Shown here: in pieces, positions 7,941-22,773 of the stretch
How the letters are laid out: the number at the start of each line of letters is the position of its first letter
Numbering within the stretch: position 1 is the first letter of the stretch
NCBI GenBank assembly: GCA_963763205.1
Contig: CAVXNQ010000005.1
Span: 1-64,000 of the forward strand
Origin: DDH964 sp963763205
Lineage (GTDB): Bacteria; Desulfobacterota; Desulfuromonadia; Desulfuromonadales; DDH964
Direction of reading: 5' to 3'
DNA length: 64,000 nucleotides
Made by a program: the position numbers and the translations under genes
Notes under the pieces: generated by a model
Databases searched by the model: none
What the model was told of the DNA's origin: nothing
What the model saw: only the letters and a program-made list of their open reading frames with translations

Positions 7941-9564
7941 TGCCCGGCGCCTCGATCCCGCGGCCCGCATCGTCATCATCGAACGTGGTGTCGACCTCTC
8001 CTACGGCGCTTGCGCTCTCCCCTACTTTGTCGCCGGGCTGGTGCCCGACCTGGACGACGTACGCAGGACCAACAACGGCACCCTGCGCGACGCCACCTTC
8101 TTCCGCAAGGTCAAGGGGGTCGAGGTTCGCAGCCGCTGCGAAGCGCTCGGCATCGACCGCCTGCGCCGCACCGTCCGGGTGCGGGATCTCGTTGCCGGCG
8201 GGGAGGAGGAACTGAGCTACGATGCGCTGGTGCTGGCCACCGGCAACCGGCCGATCGTACCGCCGGTGCCGGGCATCGAGCTGAACGGCGTCCGGCCGCT
8301 GAAGAGCCTGGAGGATGCCGCGGCGATCGCCGCCGCCGCCCAGCCGGGCCGGCGGGCGGTCATCGTCGGCGGGGGATTGATCGGTCTGGAGATGGCCGAG
8401 GCGCTGCGCGGCCGCGGCCTGGCGGTGACCCTGCTGGAGATGAAGGAGCAGGTCCTCGCCTCGGCCCTCGACTTCGGCATGGCGGCCCTGGTCCACCGCG
8501 AGCTGCGCCGAAACGCGGTCGAGCTGCGCCTGGGCGAGCCGCTGCAGGCCATCGCGGGGGAGGCGGGAAAGGTTACCGGGGTGGTCACCGCCAAGGGGAG
8601 CTACCCGGCCGACCTGGTGCTGCTGGCGATCGGCGTCCGCCCGGAAGTCACCCTCGCCCGCGAGGCGGGTCTGGCGATCGGCCCGACCGGGGCGATCGCC
8701 GTCGACCAGCGGCTGCAGAGCTCCGACCCGGCGATCTGGGCGGCCGGCGACTGCGCCGAATGCCGCGACCTACTCAGCGGCCGACCGGTCTACGTCCCCC
8801 TGGGGTCCACCGCCAACAAGCACGGCCGGGTGGTGGCCGACAACCTCTGCGGTCGGGAGGCGACCTTCCCCGGGGTCCTCGGCTCGCTGATCGTCAAGGT
8901 CTTCGACCTCAACGTGGCCCGCACCGGCCTCTCCGAGGAGGATGCCCACCTGCTCGGCCGCGATCCGGTGGCGCTCCTCGCCCCGTCGCCGGACCGCGCC
9001 CACATCTACCCCGGCGCCCGGCCGATCGCCATCAAGCTGATCGCCGACCGCGCCGACCGCCGCCTGCTCGGCGCCCAGATCGTCGGCCCGGGGGCGGTCG
9101 ACAAGCGCATCGACACCCTGGCCACCGCCCTGACCTTCGGCGCCACCGTCGACCAGCTGGCCCAGCTCGATCTCAGCTACGCCCCGCCCTTCTCCTCGGC
9201 CATGGATCCCCTTCACCAGGCGGCCAACGCGCTGCGCAACAAGCTCGACGGGATCGGCGCAAGCCTCTCGCCGCTGGAGATGCGGGAGCTGCTGGAAGCG
9301 GGGCAGCCGCTGCTGCTGCTCGACGTGCGCTCGCCGGCGGAACACGCCGAGGTGCGCATTCCCGGTGCCACCCTGATGCCGCTCGGGAGTCTGCGCGAGC
9401 GCCTCGCTTCCCTGCCGCGGGACATCGAGATCGTCCCCTTGTGCAAGATCAGCCTGCGCGGCTACGAAGCCCAGCGTATCCTGCACGCCGCCGGCTTTTC
9501 CCGGGTGCGCTACCTGGAAGGGGGAATTCTCGGCTGGCCCTTCGAACTCGAGCAGGGGCGCTGA
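7873..9564 (+). CDS. CoA-disulfide / persulfide reductase fused to a rhodanese domain
   Basis: This is a flavoprotein of the pyridine nucleotide-disulfide reductase family with a C-terminal rhodanese domain, the CoADR-RHD (NADH-dependent persulfide reductase) architecture. The FAD-binding loop is IVIIGGNAAGMKTAARA. The single active cysteine sits in SYGACALPY near residue 44. The NAD loop is VIVGGGLIGLEMAEAL, and the second FAD motif is AAGDCAECRDL. From about residue 465 the rhodanese part runs (LLLLDVRSPAEHAEVRIPGA) to the CxxxLRGYEA active-site loop. GTG 7873 follows AGGAGG at a good distance. 563 residues is the family length. It probably reduces CoA-disulfide, CoA-persulfide or polysulfide; the substrate cannot be fixed from sequence. 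Confidence 0.88.
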   Translation: MSPSQRQIVIIGGNAAGMKTAARARRLDPAARIVIIERGVDLSYGACALPYFVAGLVPDLDDVRRTNNGTLRDATFFRKVKGVEVRSRCEALGIDRLRRTVRVRDLVAGGEEELSYDALVLATGNRPIVPPVPGIELNGVRPLKSLEDAAAIAAAAQPGRRAVIVGGGLIGLEMAEALRGRGLAVTLLEMKEQVLASALDFGMAALVHRELRRNAVELRLGEPLQAIAGEAGKVTGVVTAKGSYPADLVLLAIGVRPEVTLAREAGLAIGPTGAIAVDQRLQSSDPAIWAAGDCAECRDLLSGRPVYVPLGSTANKHGRVVADNLCGREATFPGVLGSLIVKVFDLNVARTGLSEEDAHLLGRDPVALLAPSPDRAHIYPGARPIAIKLIADRADRRLLGAQIVGPGAVDKRIDTLATALTFGATVDQLAQLDLSYAPPFSSAMDPLHQAANALRNKLDGIGASLSPLEMRELLEAGQPLLLLDVRSPAEHAEVRIPGATLMPLGSLRERLASLPRDIEIVPLCKISLRGYEAQRILHAAGFSRVRYLEGGILGWPFELEQGR

Positions 9565-9618
9565 CCGGCCGTCGCCGGGTGCCGACCGGTGCCGCTTTCC
9601 AGCGTTGCCGCTTTCAAG

Positions 9619-9647
9619 TTGCCGAACCCCGGGAATCCGTTTAGAAT
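9619..9647 (+). promoter_or_regulatory. Candidate sigma-70 promoter of the 9675 gene
   Basis: TTGCCG (9619-9624), 17 bases, TAGAAT (9642-9647), 27 bp before the ATG, with GGGGAGGAG as ribosome-binding site between them. Confidence 0.5.
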
Positions 9648-9674
9648 TTCCGCAGATTCCCGGGGAGGAGCGGC

Positions 9675-10121
9675 ATGAATATCTACCACGTCGACAAACT
9701 GGAGTGCCCGATCACCCTCTTTCTGGGCGACGGCATCGTCCACGAAGGGATCATCTTCCTCAGCCCCTGCAGCCCCACCCATGCCGGAGCGCAGACGCCC
9801 CAGGAACTGTTCAACGAGCCTGCCCCCTTCATCGCCTTTCGCCGCGCCGACGACTCCTTCAGCTTGATCAACAAGGCGACCATCAGCCATCTGCGGTTGC
9901 AGGCCGCGGCCGCCACCCCCTCCTTCGGTCACCAGCTGCCGATCCGCCTGGCCTTCCTCGGCGGCGAGGTCCTCCAGGGAACGCTCACCCTGGCGGCCCC
10001 CGAAGGGAAATCCCGCCTGCAGGACTTCCTCAACGACCTGCGTGGTTTCTTTCTCCTCGACTGCGGAGCCGCCCACTACCTGGTCAATCCCCAGCTGATC
10101 TGCGAAATCGCCCCCTCCTGA
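9675..10121 (+). CDS. Conserved-type hypothetical protein, 148 aa
   Basis: I do not recognise this protein with certainty. It is soluble, with no signal peptide or membrane segment. It starts MNIYHVDKLECPITLFLGDG after a strong GGGGAGGAG site. Its C-terminal third has the pattern G-x-L-x-L-(x)n-RLQDFLNDLRGFFLLD then LVNPQLICEI. That resembles the short beta-rich domain of DUF6812-type proteins, in which a ribbon ends in a DFLN-like turn. The N-terminal half, HEGIIFLSPCSP to FINKATISHL-like text, may be a second diverged copy of the same unit. It is a single-gene unit with its own promoter and a strong terminator. Confidence 0.7.
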   Translation: MNIYHVDKLECPITLFLGDGIVHEGIIFLSPCSPTHAGAQTPQELFNEPAPFIAFRRADDSFSLINKATISHLRLQAAAATPSFGHQLPIRLAFLGGEVLQGTLTLAAPEGKSRLQDFLNDLRGFFLLDCGAAHYLVNPQLICEIAPS

Positions 10122-10128
10122 CGACAAA

Positions 10129-10162
10129 GGCGGCAGGTCCCGAAGGACCTGCCGCCTGTGTT
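10129..10162. terminator. Hairpin terminator between convergent genes
   Basis: GGCGGCAGGTCC (10129-10140), loop CGAA, GGACCTGCCGCC (10145-10156) is a perfect 12-bp stem, followed by TGTGTT on the plus strand. It lies between the 9675 gene (plus) and the PEGA lipoprotein gene (minus) and can serve both. Confidence 0.85.
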
Positions 10163-10183
10163 AGCGGTTATGGCGAACCAATT

Positions 10184-10588
10184 TTAGAAGGGTTGGGCCG
10201 GCGGCGGGTTTTCGGCCTGGGCGGTCAGCTGCGGCGCGGCTTTCTTCATCACGAAGTTGTAGCTGTCCTTGAGCTTCTTGGTGAACAAGGCGCCGAGCCA
10301 CAACGGGCTCCAGACCAGGCCGGCGGCGAGCCACTTGTTGCGGGCGTGGACATCCGTCTCGTCGGCCTTGATGCGATATGCGATCGCCTCGTAGCCGGGC
10401 TTCTCCACGCTCACGGCAAAGGAGTCGCCGGTGTTGCTGGCATATTCGTACTTGCACGGCGTCTTGCCCACCGCCTGGCCGTCGATATAGACCTGGGCGC
10501 CGGCCGGTTCGGAGAGGATCATCGCCTGGTTGGCGCAGGCGCTGGTGAAGAAGCTCAACACGGCAAGGGCCAGCAACTTTTTGATCAT
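10184..10588 (-). CDS. PEGA-domain lipoprotein
   Basis: A 134-residue exported lipoprotein. The signal peptide MIKKLLALAVLSFFTSAC ends in a lipobox (TSAC), so the mature protein starts at Cys18 and is lipid-anchored. The PEGA-type beta domain follows: SEPAGAQVYIDGQAVGKTPC. There is a hydrophobic stretch WLAAGLVWSPLWLGALF near residue 90, then a charged and proline-rich tail. PEGA proteins occur in the cell envelope and often bind surface carbohydrate or cell-wall components; its exact role is unknown. It has a leader region of more than 300 bp upstream with several possible hairpins. Confidence 0.82.
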   Translation of the reverse strand: MIKKLLALAVLSFFTSACANQAMILSEPAGAQVYIDGQAVGKTPCKYEYASNTGDSFAVSVEKPGYEAIAYRIKADETDVHARNKWLAAGLVWSPLWLGALFTKKLKDSYNFVMKKAAPQLTAQAENPPPAQPF

Positions 10589-10912
10589 CTGAATTCCTTT
10601 GGTCGGGAAGGGAAGGGCGGGACGACGACGGTCACCCCAAATAAAAGCAATGATCGTGCCAATTCGCTCTAAAATCCGGCCTTTTACTTTGGCTGAAAGG
10701 AAGCACCCCGGCTCCGCAACCGGAGGGAGCGGTAAGCGGTCTGTTTTTCCGGCAGGTTAGATGCCCCTGCCCGGATCGCCTTGCCGTCCTTGCCGGCGAC
10801 GAACTTTCACTACCGTCAAACCCCTGTTTTTGTGAATTTTTTGATATCCGGCATTTCGCCGGGAGCGCTGCCACACTTCGTTGCACACTGTGTCCGCGGC
10901 TACACTGACAAC
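10589..10912 (-). other. 324-bp non-coding leader/intergenic region with hairpins
   Basis: There is no gene between uvrA and the lipoprotein gene. On the minus strand, reading towards the lipoprotein, there is a short hairpin CCGGC-ATTTC-type (10848-10862), a TTGACG at about 10819-10814, an imperfect hairpin built from GGGCAGGGG and CCTGCCGG (10752-10772), and a tight hairpin CTCCGGTTGCGGAG (10711-10724). The TTGACG could be a -35 box of the lipoprotein gene, which would give it a long structured 5' leader. I could not fit the leader to a riboswitch class I know. Confidence 0.45.
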
Positions 10913-13727
<2,815 letters not shown>

Positions 13728-13737
13728 TCTTAACACC

Positions 13738-13807
13738 AATTTTGAATAGTAAATTTTGAATTTTGACTTGTCTTTTTGAATTCAAAATTCAGAATTCAAA
13801 ATTTAAG
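13738..13807. repeat. AT-rich heptad-repeat tract between uvrA and pdxA
   Basis: Ten units of 7 bases in phase: AATTTTG, AATAGTA, AATTTTG, AATTTTG, ACTTGTC, TTTTTGA, ATTCAAA, ATTCAGA, ATTCAAA, ATTTAAG. The two halves are mutually complementary around the palindrome TTTTGAATTCAAAA (13774-13787). The stop codon of pdxA is inside the last unit. The tract is extremely AT-rich in a GC-rich surrounding. Confidence 0.8.
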
Positions 13808-14811
13808 ATTGCCCCTGCGCAGCCATCTCCTGCGCCATTCCTACCGCCGCGATCAGGCTCGCCGCGCTCGCCCGACCGCTGCCGGCAAGGTCGTAGGCGG
13901 TGCCGTGGTCGACGCTGGTGCGGACGATGGGCAGACCCAGGGTGACGTTGACGGCGTCCTCGAAGTGGAGCAGCTTGAGAGGGATCAACCCCTGGTCGTG
14001 GTACATGCAGATCACCGCGTCGCAGGCCTGCTGCTGCACGGCGAAGTGGAACAGGGTGTCGGCGCTGTGCGGGCCGGTGGCGGCGATCCCGGCCCGCTGG
14101 GCGGCGGCGATCGCCGGACGGATCAGGCGCTCCTCCTCGTCGCCGAACAGTCCCCCCTCGCCGGCGTGGGGGTTGAGGGCGAGGACCGCCAGGCGCGGCT
14201 GGTCCAGGCCGAAGAAGCGGCGCAGGGCGGCGTCGGTGATGCGGAGGGTGGCGAGGATTTCGGCCGTCGTCAGCACCCGCGGCACGGCGCTGAGTGCGAG
14301 GTGGGTCGTCACCAGGCAGACCCTGAGGCGACTGCCGGCGAGCATCATCACCACCTTTTCCACCCCGCAGCGCTCGGCCAAGAGTTCGGTGTGCCCGGGA
14401 AAGGGGGCAGCCGGCGGCGTGAATCGCCGCCTTGCTGATCGGTGCGGTGACCATCCCGGCGGCGCTGCCGTCCAGGCAGCGGTCGCAGGCCCACTCGATG
14501 TAGGCGAGCATCGCCCGGCCGCAGGCGGCATCGGGCCGGCCGTAATGCAGCTCGCCGGCGGGGAGGGCGGAGAGGGCCTGAATGGCGAGCTGCCGGTGGC
14601 CGAGCTGCAGCCGGTGGCTGGCCGTGTCTCCCGGGGCAAGCCGGGCCTCCACGCCGAAGACCGCCGCGGCGCGTTGCAGGCAGCCGGGGTCGCCGGCGAC
14701 CGTCAACGGCCGGGCCAGGCCGTCGAAGGCCCCGTCCAGCAGGGCCTTGACGATGATTTCCGGGCCGACCCCGGTGGGGTCGCCCATGGTGATGATCAAC
14801 GGTTGCGACAT
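13803..14811 (-). CDS. pdxA: PdxA 4-hydroxythreonine-4-phosphate dehydrogenase, one frame break
   Basis: PdxA oxidises 4-phosphohydroxy-L-threonine in DXP-dependent vitamin B6 synthesis. The N-terminus reads MSQPLIITMGDPTGVGPEII. Metal-binding and substrate regions follow: VTAPISKAAI, GHTELLAERCG, ALNPHAGEGGLFGDEE, MYHDQGLIPLKLLHF, IVRTSVDHGTAYDLAGSG. The frame breaks near 14405 between the PISKAAI and GHTELL segments. Restored length is about 336. ATG 14811 is chosen because GGGGAG is 7 bases upstream. It precedes uvrA on the same strand with only the heptad tract between them. Confidence 0.95.
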
Positions 14812-14890
14812 CGGCATTCTCCCCGGCACATCATGACATCATAGCCCAACTCATCCCCTGCGGACAATGCTGTCGGCCCCGCCGGAAATG

Positions 14891-14920
14891 AAAACCCCCG
14901 CCGGGCATGCGGGCGGGGGT
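14891..14920 (-). terminator. Intrinsic terminator after the SurA-like gene
   Basis: On the minus strand ACCCCCGCCCGC-AT-GCCCGGCGGGGGT is followed by TTTTC. It lies about 30 bp after the stop at 14950 and separates the chaperone genes from pdxA. Confidence 0.85.
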
Positions 14921-14949
14921 CCTGTTGCGGCTCTGGCCTTTGGCGGGCA

Positions 14950-15896
14950 TCAGATGCGGATATCGATGTAGGCATCCTTGCGCAGGCCCTGGGCCCACTC
15001 CTTGAACCGGTCTTCCCGCTTCTTCTCCAAGAGGGTCTTTTCGATCTCCCCCTTGACGGTATCGAATTTGCGGATCGTCCCCGGCTTGCGGACCTCGACC
15101 TTGAACAGGTAGAGATTCCCCTGGGGACCATCGACGACCTCACTGACCTGCCCCTGCTGCAGGTCGCGGATCGCCTGGTCGAAGACGTCGGACAGCTCCC
15201 CTTCCTTGAAGGTGCCCATATCCCCCCCTCGGCGCCGGCGGCAGCGTAAGTCTTGAGCACCACGTTCAGATCCTCCCCGGCCAGCAGCTTTTGCCGGGCT
15301 TCCTCGGCCTGGGCGCGGATCGCCTCCCGGGCTTTGGCCGAGGCGGTGGACGGCACCGGGAAGGTGATCCGGCTGATGCGCATGTACGGGGCCTCGCGAT
15401 AGTCGTCGATGTGCTCGCGGAAATAATCGAGGGCATCCTGGTTGGTGACCTCGACCTTGCTCTGCACCTCCCGCCCGACCAACTTGAAGCGCAGCATCTG
15501 CTTGCGCAGACCCTCCCGGTAGGCGGCGAAATCCATCCCCTGGGCCTGCAGGGCGGCGACCAGCTGTTCCCGGGTCAGATGGTTCTGCTGCTGGACGTCG
15601 CGGATAGCCGCCTCGACCTCCTCGTCGCTGACCTTGAGCCCGAGTTCGGCGATCTTCTGCTCGACCAGCGAATCCTCGATCAGCCGGGAGAGGAGCTGGC
15701 TGCGCAGGTTGGCCAGCTCCACCGGAGGTGGTTGGGGCTTCCCTTCCAGAGCGGCGGCGACCGCCTGGTCGAGCTGGTGGGTGGTGATCACCCGGTCGTT
15801 GACCACCGCAGCAACCCCCGAGACCGTGGCGGCCCGCAGCGGCGCGGCGAGGCTGGTCAAGAGCAGCGCCAGCAGTATGATCCTGCCTGCTTTCAT
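14950..15896 (-). CDS. SurA-like periplasmic chaperone / parvulin-type PPIase, one frame break
   Basis: A secreted peptidyl-prolyl isomerase-type chaperone for outer-membrane proteins. The signal peptide MKAGRIILLALLLTSLAAPL ends at RAAT. A SurA_N-like chaperone domain follows (VVNDRVITTHQLDQAV, LIEDSLVEQKIAELGLKVSD, QQNHLTREQLVAALQAQG). The parvulin region begins at MRISRITFPVP and continues GTFKEGELSDVFDQAI and VSEVVDGPQGNLYLFKVE. The frame breaks near 15225; restored length is about 315. It lies 34 bp downstream of a related lipoprotein PPIase, and the pair follows mfd. Confidence 0.88.
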
Positions 15897-15930
15897 GGTG
15901 AGTTCCTTTGCTGGTGTTGCCGTCCCCGGC

Positions 15931-16860
15931 TCAGAGCAGGGACCACTTCATGTCGATCTTCGCCCGGCTGCGCAGCTCCTGCAGCCAGGCCTGGTAGGCC
16001 TGCTCCTGTTTGGCCGCCAGCAACTGCTCGCGGATCTGCGCCCGGGCCTGCTCCAAGGAAAGGCGCTGGGCCGGCCGGCGCTCTTCGACGAGAAAGATGT
16101 GATACCCGTATTCACTGTGCACCAGGTCGCTGATCCGCCCCGGCGCCAGGGTGAAGACCACCTGGTCGAATTCCGGCGGCATCTGACCGCGGGCGAAAAA
16201 GCCGAGATCGCCACCCTCTTCGGCATCCGGCGAGAGGGAAAACTCCTTGGCCACGGCGGCGAAGGGGCGCCCCTGGCGCAGCAGGCCGAGGACCCGCTGC
16301 CCTTCCTCCTCGCTGCCAACGACGATCTGCCGGGCCCGTACCTGCTCGGGGCGGTTGAATTCGTCCCGGTTTTCCCGGTAGTAGTTGGCGACCTCCGGCT
16401 CGCTCACCGCAATCCGCGCATCGACCGCCTGGTGCATGACCTTCTCCACCAGCAGTCCCTGCTCCAGCTCCTGGCGCCACTCGGCGAAGGAGATGTCGCG
16501 TTCCTTGAGGACCTCGTCGAAGGCGCCGTCGGGATATTCGGTACGGTATTCCTGGATCGCCTGCTCGAGCTCCGCCGGCGTCACCTGGACGTGCAGGCGT
16601 TCGGCCTCGGCCAGGGTCAGCTCACGGTCGATAACCTGGACCAGGAAGGCGCGTTCGAGCTGGTTCTTCTCCTCGGCGGAAAGCTCCTGACCGACCGGGA
16701 GGGTGTTGGCGAACTCGCGCCGGAACTGCTCCAGGCTCACGCTGCGATTTTCGACCCGGATCAGCACCGGCGAGGCGGCCTCGCCGCGCTCCTTGCAGGC
16801 GAGCAGGGGTAAACAGAGGAAGATCAGAACCAAGAGGGTCTTGCTGCGCATCGAACACAT
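15931..16860 (-). CDS. PrsA-like parvulin peptidyl-prolyl isomerase lipoprotein
   Basis: This is a lipid-anchored folding factor. The signal peptide MCSMRSKTLLVLIFLCLPLL ends in lipobox LLAC. A chaperone-like helical domain (LEQFRREFANTLPVG, FLVQVIDRELTLAEAERL) is followed by a complete parvulin domain. This domain has VRARQIVVGSEEEG, AKEFSLSPDAEEGGDLGFFARGQ-type text, and ISDLVHSEYGYHIFLVEER. At 309 residues it is family length and the frame is intact. ATG 16860 has a weak GGA upstream; ATG 16851 is an alternative. It is probably co-transcribed with the SurA-like gene. Confidence 0.88.
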   Translation of the reverse strand: MCSMRSKTLLVLIFLCLPLLACKERGEAASPVLIRVENRSVSLEQFRREFANTLPVGQELSAEEKNQLERAFLVQVIDRELTLAEAERLHVQVTPAELEQAIQEYRTEYPDGAFDEVLKERDISFAEWRQELEQGLLVEKVMHQAVDARIAVSEPEVANYYRENRDEFNRPEQVRARQIVVGSEEEGQRVLGLLRQGRPFAAVAKEFSLSPDAEEGGDLGFFARGQMPPEFDQVVFTLAPGRISDLVHSEYGYHIFLVEERRPAQRLSLEQARAQIREQLLAAKQEQAYQAWLQELRSRAKIDMKWSLL

Positions 16861-16940
16861 ACATTTCCGATCCACACGGGGGGAGACTCGGGGGGGAGCA
16901 GGACGGCGGCGAACGGCCGCCAAAGGTCAGGCTAGCACAG

Positions 16941-20432
<3,492 letters not shown>

Positions 20433-20486
20433 CAATGGAATGAAGGATCCCACCGGGTACGGGACGGGTCGTCAGGCCAAGCTGAA

Positions 20487-20508
20487 AGGGCGTGCCGTGG
20501 CACGCCCT
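20487..20508. terminator. Hairpin between nadA and mfd
   Basis: AGGGCGTGCC (20487-20496), two bases, GGCACGCCCT (20499-20508) is a perfect 10-bp stem just after the nadA stop at 20533. There is no clear T-run on the minus strand, so termination may be partial. Confidence 0.5.
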
Positions 20509-20532
20509 GCAAACGGTAGCGTCCTTTCGGTT

Positions 20533-21450
20533 TCAATCGCGGGGGACGGCGAGCATCCGCTCGAGACTGCCGCGGGCGCGGGCGGCGACGTCGGCCGGCA
20601 CGGAAATCTGCGGGCTCATGGTCTGCAGGCAGCTGAGGACGTCCTCCAGGGAAGTCAGTTTCATGTTCGGGCAGATCAGCCGCGAGGTCGGCAGGACGAA
20701 GGTCTTGCCCGGGTTTTCCCTCCGCAGCCGGTAGAGGATCCCCGCCTCGGTGCCGACGATGAACTTTTGAGCCGGGCTCTGTTTGACGTAGTCGTACATG
20801 CCGCTGGTCGAGCAGATGTGGTGGGCCAGCGCCAGAACGTCCGGCGCACACTCGGGGTGGGCCATGAAGAGGGCATCGGGGTGCTCGGCCAGCGCCCGCT
20901 GCACGTCGGCCACCTGCAACCGCTCGTGGGTCGGACAGTACCCTTCCCAGAAATGGCAGGTCTTGCTGGTGTGGCGGGCGATGTAGCGGCCGAGGTTGCG
21001 GTCGGGGACCAGGATCACCTCCTCGGCGTCGAGGGAATTGACCACCCGGACGGCGTTGGCGCTGGTGCAGCAGATGTCGCTTTCGGCCTTCACCGCGGCG
21101 CTCGAGTTGACGTAGGTCACCACCGTCGCGCCGGGGTGCTGCGCCTTCATCGCCCGCAGCCCTTCGGGGGTGACCATGTCCGCCATCGGACAGCCGGCGT
21201 CGGGTCGCGGCAGCAGGACGAGCTTGTCGGGGGCGAGGATCGCCGCGCTCTCGGCCATGAAGTGCACGCCGCAGAAGACGATCACCTCGCGCTCGGTGCG
21301 TGCCGCCTCCTGCGACAGGCCGAGGGAATCCCCTGTGATGTCGGCCAGTTCCTGGATCTCGTCGCGCTGATAGTTGTGTGCCAGCAGCAGGGCGTTGCGC
21401 TCGGCGGCCAGGCGGCGGATTTGGTCCTTGATCTCTTGCTGGGTATTCAT
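20533..21450 (-). CDS. nadA: NadA quinolinate synthase
   Basis: NadA condenses iminoaspartate and dihydroxyacetone phosphate to quinolinate for NAD synthesis, using a [4Fe-4S] cluster. The three conserved cluster cysteines are visible in AGCPMADMV, HPECAPDVL and LICPNMKLTSL. Typical motifs are LLAHNYQRDEIQELAD, VNSSAAVKAESDICCTSANA and TEAGILYRL. It has 305 residues, normal for the family, and the frame is intact. It is read from a strong promoter and is divergent from the tat genes. Confidence 0.97.
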   Translation of the reverse strand: MNTQQEIKDQIRRLAAERNALLLAHNYQRDEIQELADITGDSLGLSQEAARTEREVIVFCGVHFMAESAAILAPDKLVLLPRPDAGCPMADMVTPEGLRAMKAQHPGATVVTYVNSSAAVKAESDICCTSANAVRVVNSLDAEEVILVPDRNLGRYIARHTSKTCHFWEGYCPTHERLQVADVQRALAEHPDALFMAHPECAPDVLALAHHICSTSGMYDYVKQSPAQKFIVGTEAGILYRLRRENPGKTFVLPTSRLICPNMKLTSLEDVLSCLQTMSPQISVPADVAARARGSLERMLAVPRD

Positions 21451-21482
21451 GGAAGTCCTTCCAGAGCTTCGATTTGCGCCGT

Positions 21483-21511
21483 ATATTAGTTCAAAACCCC
21501 TGATATGTCAA
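21483..21511 (-). promoter_or_regulatory. sigma-70 promoter of nadA
   Basis: On the minus strand TTGACA (21511-21506), 17 bases, TAATAT (21488-21483), 33 bp upstream of the ATG at 21450. Confidence 0.8.
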
Positions 21512-21533
21512 ACCTTTAACGGCCACTCTGGTC

Positions 21534-21563
21534 TTGACAAGCGGGAACAATCGGCGCTATCCT
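21534..21563 (+). promoter_or_regulatory. Candidate sigma-70 promoter of the tat genes
   Basis: TTGACA (21534-21539), 18 bases, TATCCT (21558-21563), 47 bp upstream of the ATG at 21610. It lies back to back with the nadA promoter. Confidence 0.65.
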
Positions 21564-21609
21564 CAGCGGGCTCTCAACACCCCTTCCTCTCTTTCAAGGA
21601 CTTCTCGTC

Positions 21610-21951
21610 ATGTTCGGTATCGGTATGCCCGAGCTTCTGATGATCCTGGCCCTGGCGTTGATCGTCCTCGGGCCGAAGAAACTCCCTGACATCGCCCGCG
21701 CTCTGGGGCGGGGCTTCGCGGAGTTCCGGCGCGCCACGGAGGAACTGAAGACCACCTTCCAGGACGAGGTGCGCACCGCCGAGACCAAGCAGCGCCTGCT
21801 GGAGGAAGGAAAGATCCAGCCGCCCGGTGCCGCGGCCCCGGCGGAAGAACCGGAAGGGAAAGCCACGGAACCGGCCGCCGAAGCGGAACCGGCCGCCGAG
21901 CCGAGCGCCCCCGCCAGCGACCAGTCCGAGGGTGGCGCCGATGAGCGATGA
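21610..21951 (+). CDS. TatA/TatB twin-arginine translocase subunit
   Basis: A membrane subunit of the Tat pathway, which exports folded proteins. The single N-terminal helix FGIGMPELLMILALALIVLG is followed by the PKKLPDIARALGRGFAEFRR amphipathic helix and a long A/E/P-rich acidic tail (113 residues in all). The start MFGIGMPEL is typical of both TatA and TatB. The longer tail and single copy leave open which it is; it may serve both roles. It overlaps tatC by 11 bp. Confidence 0.9.
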   Translation: MFGIGMPELLMILALALIVLGPKKLPDIARALGRGFAEFRRATEELKTTFQDEVRTAETKQRLLEEGKIQPPGAAAPAEEPEGKATEPAAEAEPAAEPSAPASDQSEGGADER

Positions 21952-22711
21952 GAATCTTCCCTTCACCAAGCACCTGGAAGAGTTGCGGCGGCGGCTGATC
22001 ATTTCCGCCGCCGCCTGGTTGGTCACCTTCATCGGCTGTTACAAATATTCCGAACAGCTCTTCCAGTTCATCTCGGAACCGGTACGGGCGGCCCTGCCCA
22101 AGGGGAGTTCGCTGGTCTTCATCAACGCCACCGAACCCTTCTTCACCTACCTGAAGATCGCCGCCGTCGCCGGCCTGCTCCTCGCCCTGCCGGTGATCTT
22201 CTGGCAGCTCTGGGGATTCGTCGCTCCCGGTCTCTACGCCCACGAGAAGAAGTACGCGGTCCCCTTCGTCTTCGCCAGCTGCCTCTGCTTCGGGGTGGGC
22301 ACCTACTTCGGTTTCAGCTTCGTCTTTCCGACCATTTTCACCTTCCTCATCAAATACGGCACCAGCAGCGGCGAGATCAGCGCCATGCTCTCCATGGGCC
22401 AGTACCTCTCCCTCTCCAGCAAGCTGCTGCTGGCCTTCGGCCTGGTCTTCGAACTGCCGATCATCATCTTCTTCCTCGCCCGGATGGGGATCGTCGACCA
22501 TCTCTGGCTGCGGCGCCATCGCAAGTACGCACTGATCGTCGCCTTCATCGTCGGCGCCGTCCTCACCCCGCCGGACGTCTTCTCGCAGACCGCCCTGGCC
22601 CTGCCGTTCGTTTTGCTCTATGAAATTGGCATCTGGGTAGCGTTCTTTTTCGGCAAAAGGCCGACTGCCGCAGATCTGGCCGCCGACGCCGAAGGGGAAG
22701 ACCCCTCCTGA
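21941..22711 (+). CDS. tatC: TatC twin-arginine translocase receptor subunit
   Basis: TatC recognises the RR signal peptide. The N-terminus MSDENLPFTKHLEELRRRLI is the conserved cytoplasmic entry motif. Six hydrophobic segments follow, with EPFFTYLKIAAVAGLLLALP, FVAPGLYAHEKKY and the ALIVAFIVGAVLTPPDVFSQ signature. It has 256 residues and an intact frame. ATG 21941 lies inside the end of the tatA/B gene. Confidence 0.96.
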   Translation: MSDENLPFTKHLEELRRRLIISAAAWLVTFIGCYKYSEQLFQFISEPVRAALPKGSSLVFINATEPFFTYLKIAAVAGLLLALPVIFWQLWGFVAPGLYAHEKKYAVPFVFASCLCFGVGTYFGFSFVFPTIFTFLIKYGTSSGEISAMLSMGQYLSLSSKLLLAFGLVFELPIIIFFLARMGIVDHLWLRRHRKYALIVAFIVGAVLTPPDVFSQTALALPFVLLYEIGIWVAFFFGKRPTAADLAADAEGEDPS

Positions 22712-22773
22712 GCAGAGCCGGGAGACTGGGCGGAACGGATCCGGAACGCTCCCCACCGCAGGGGAAGCCGGCG

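Noticed and set aside
10680..10830. A possible cyclic di-GMP (GEMM) riboswitch before the PEGA lipoprotein
   Set aside because: Some pieces look similar (GGACGGCAAGGCGATCC), but the conserved core and tetraloop receptor could not be aligned on either strand.
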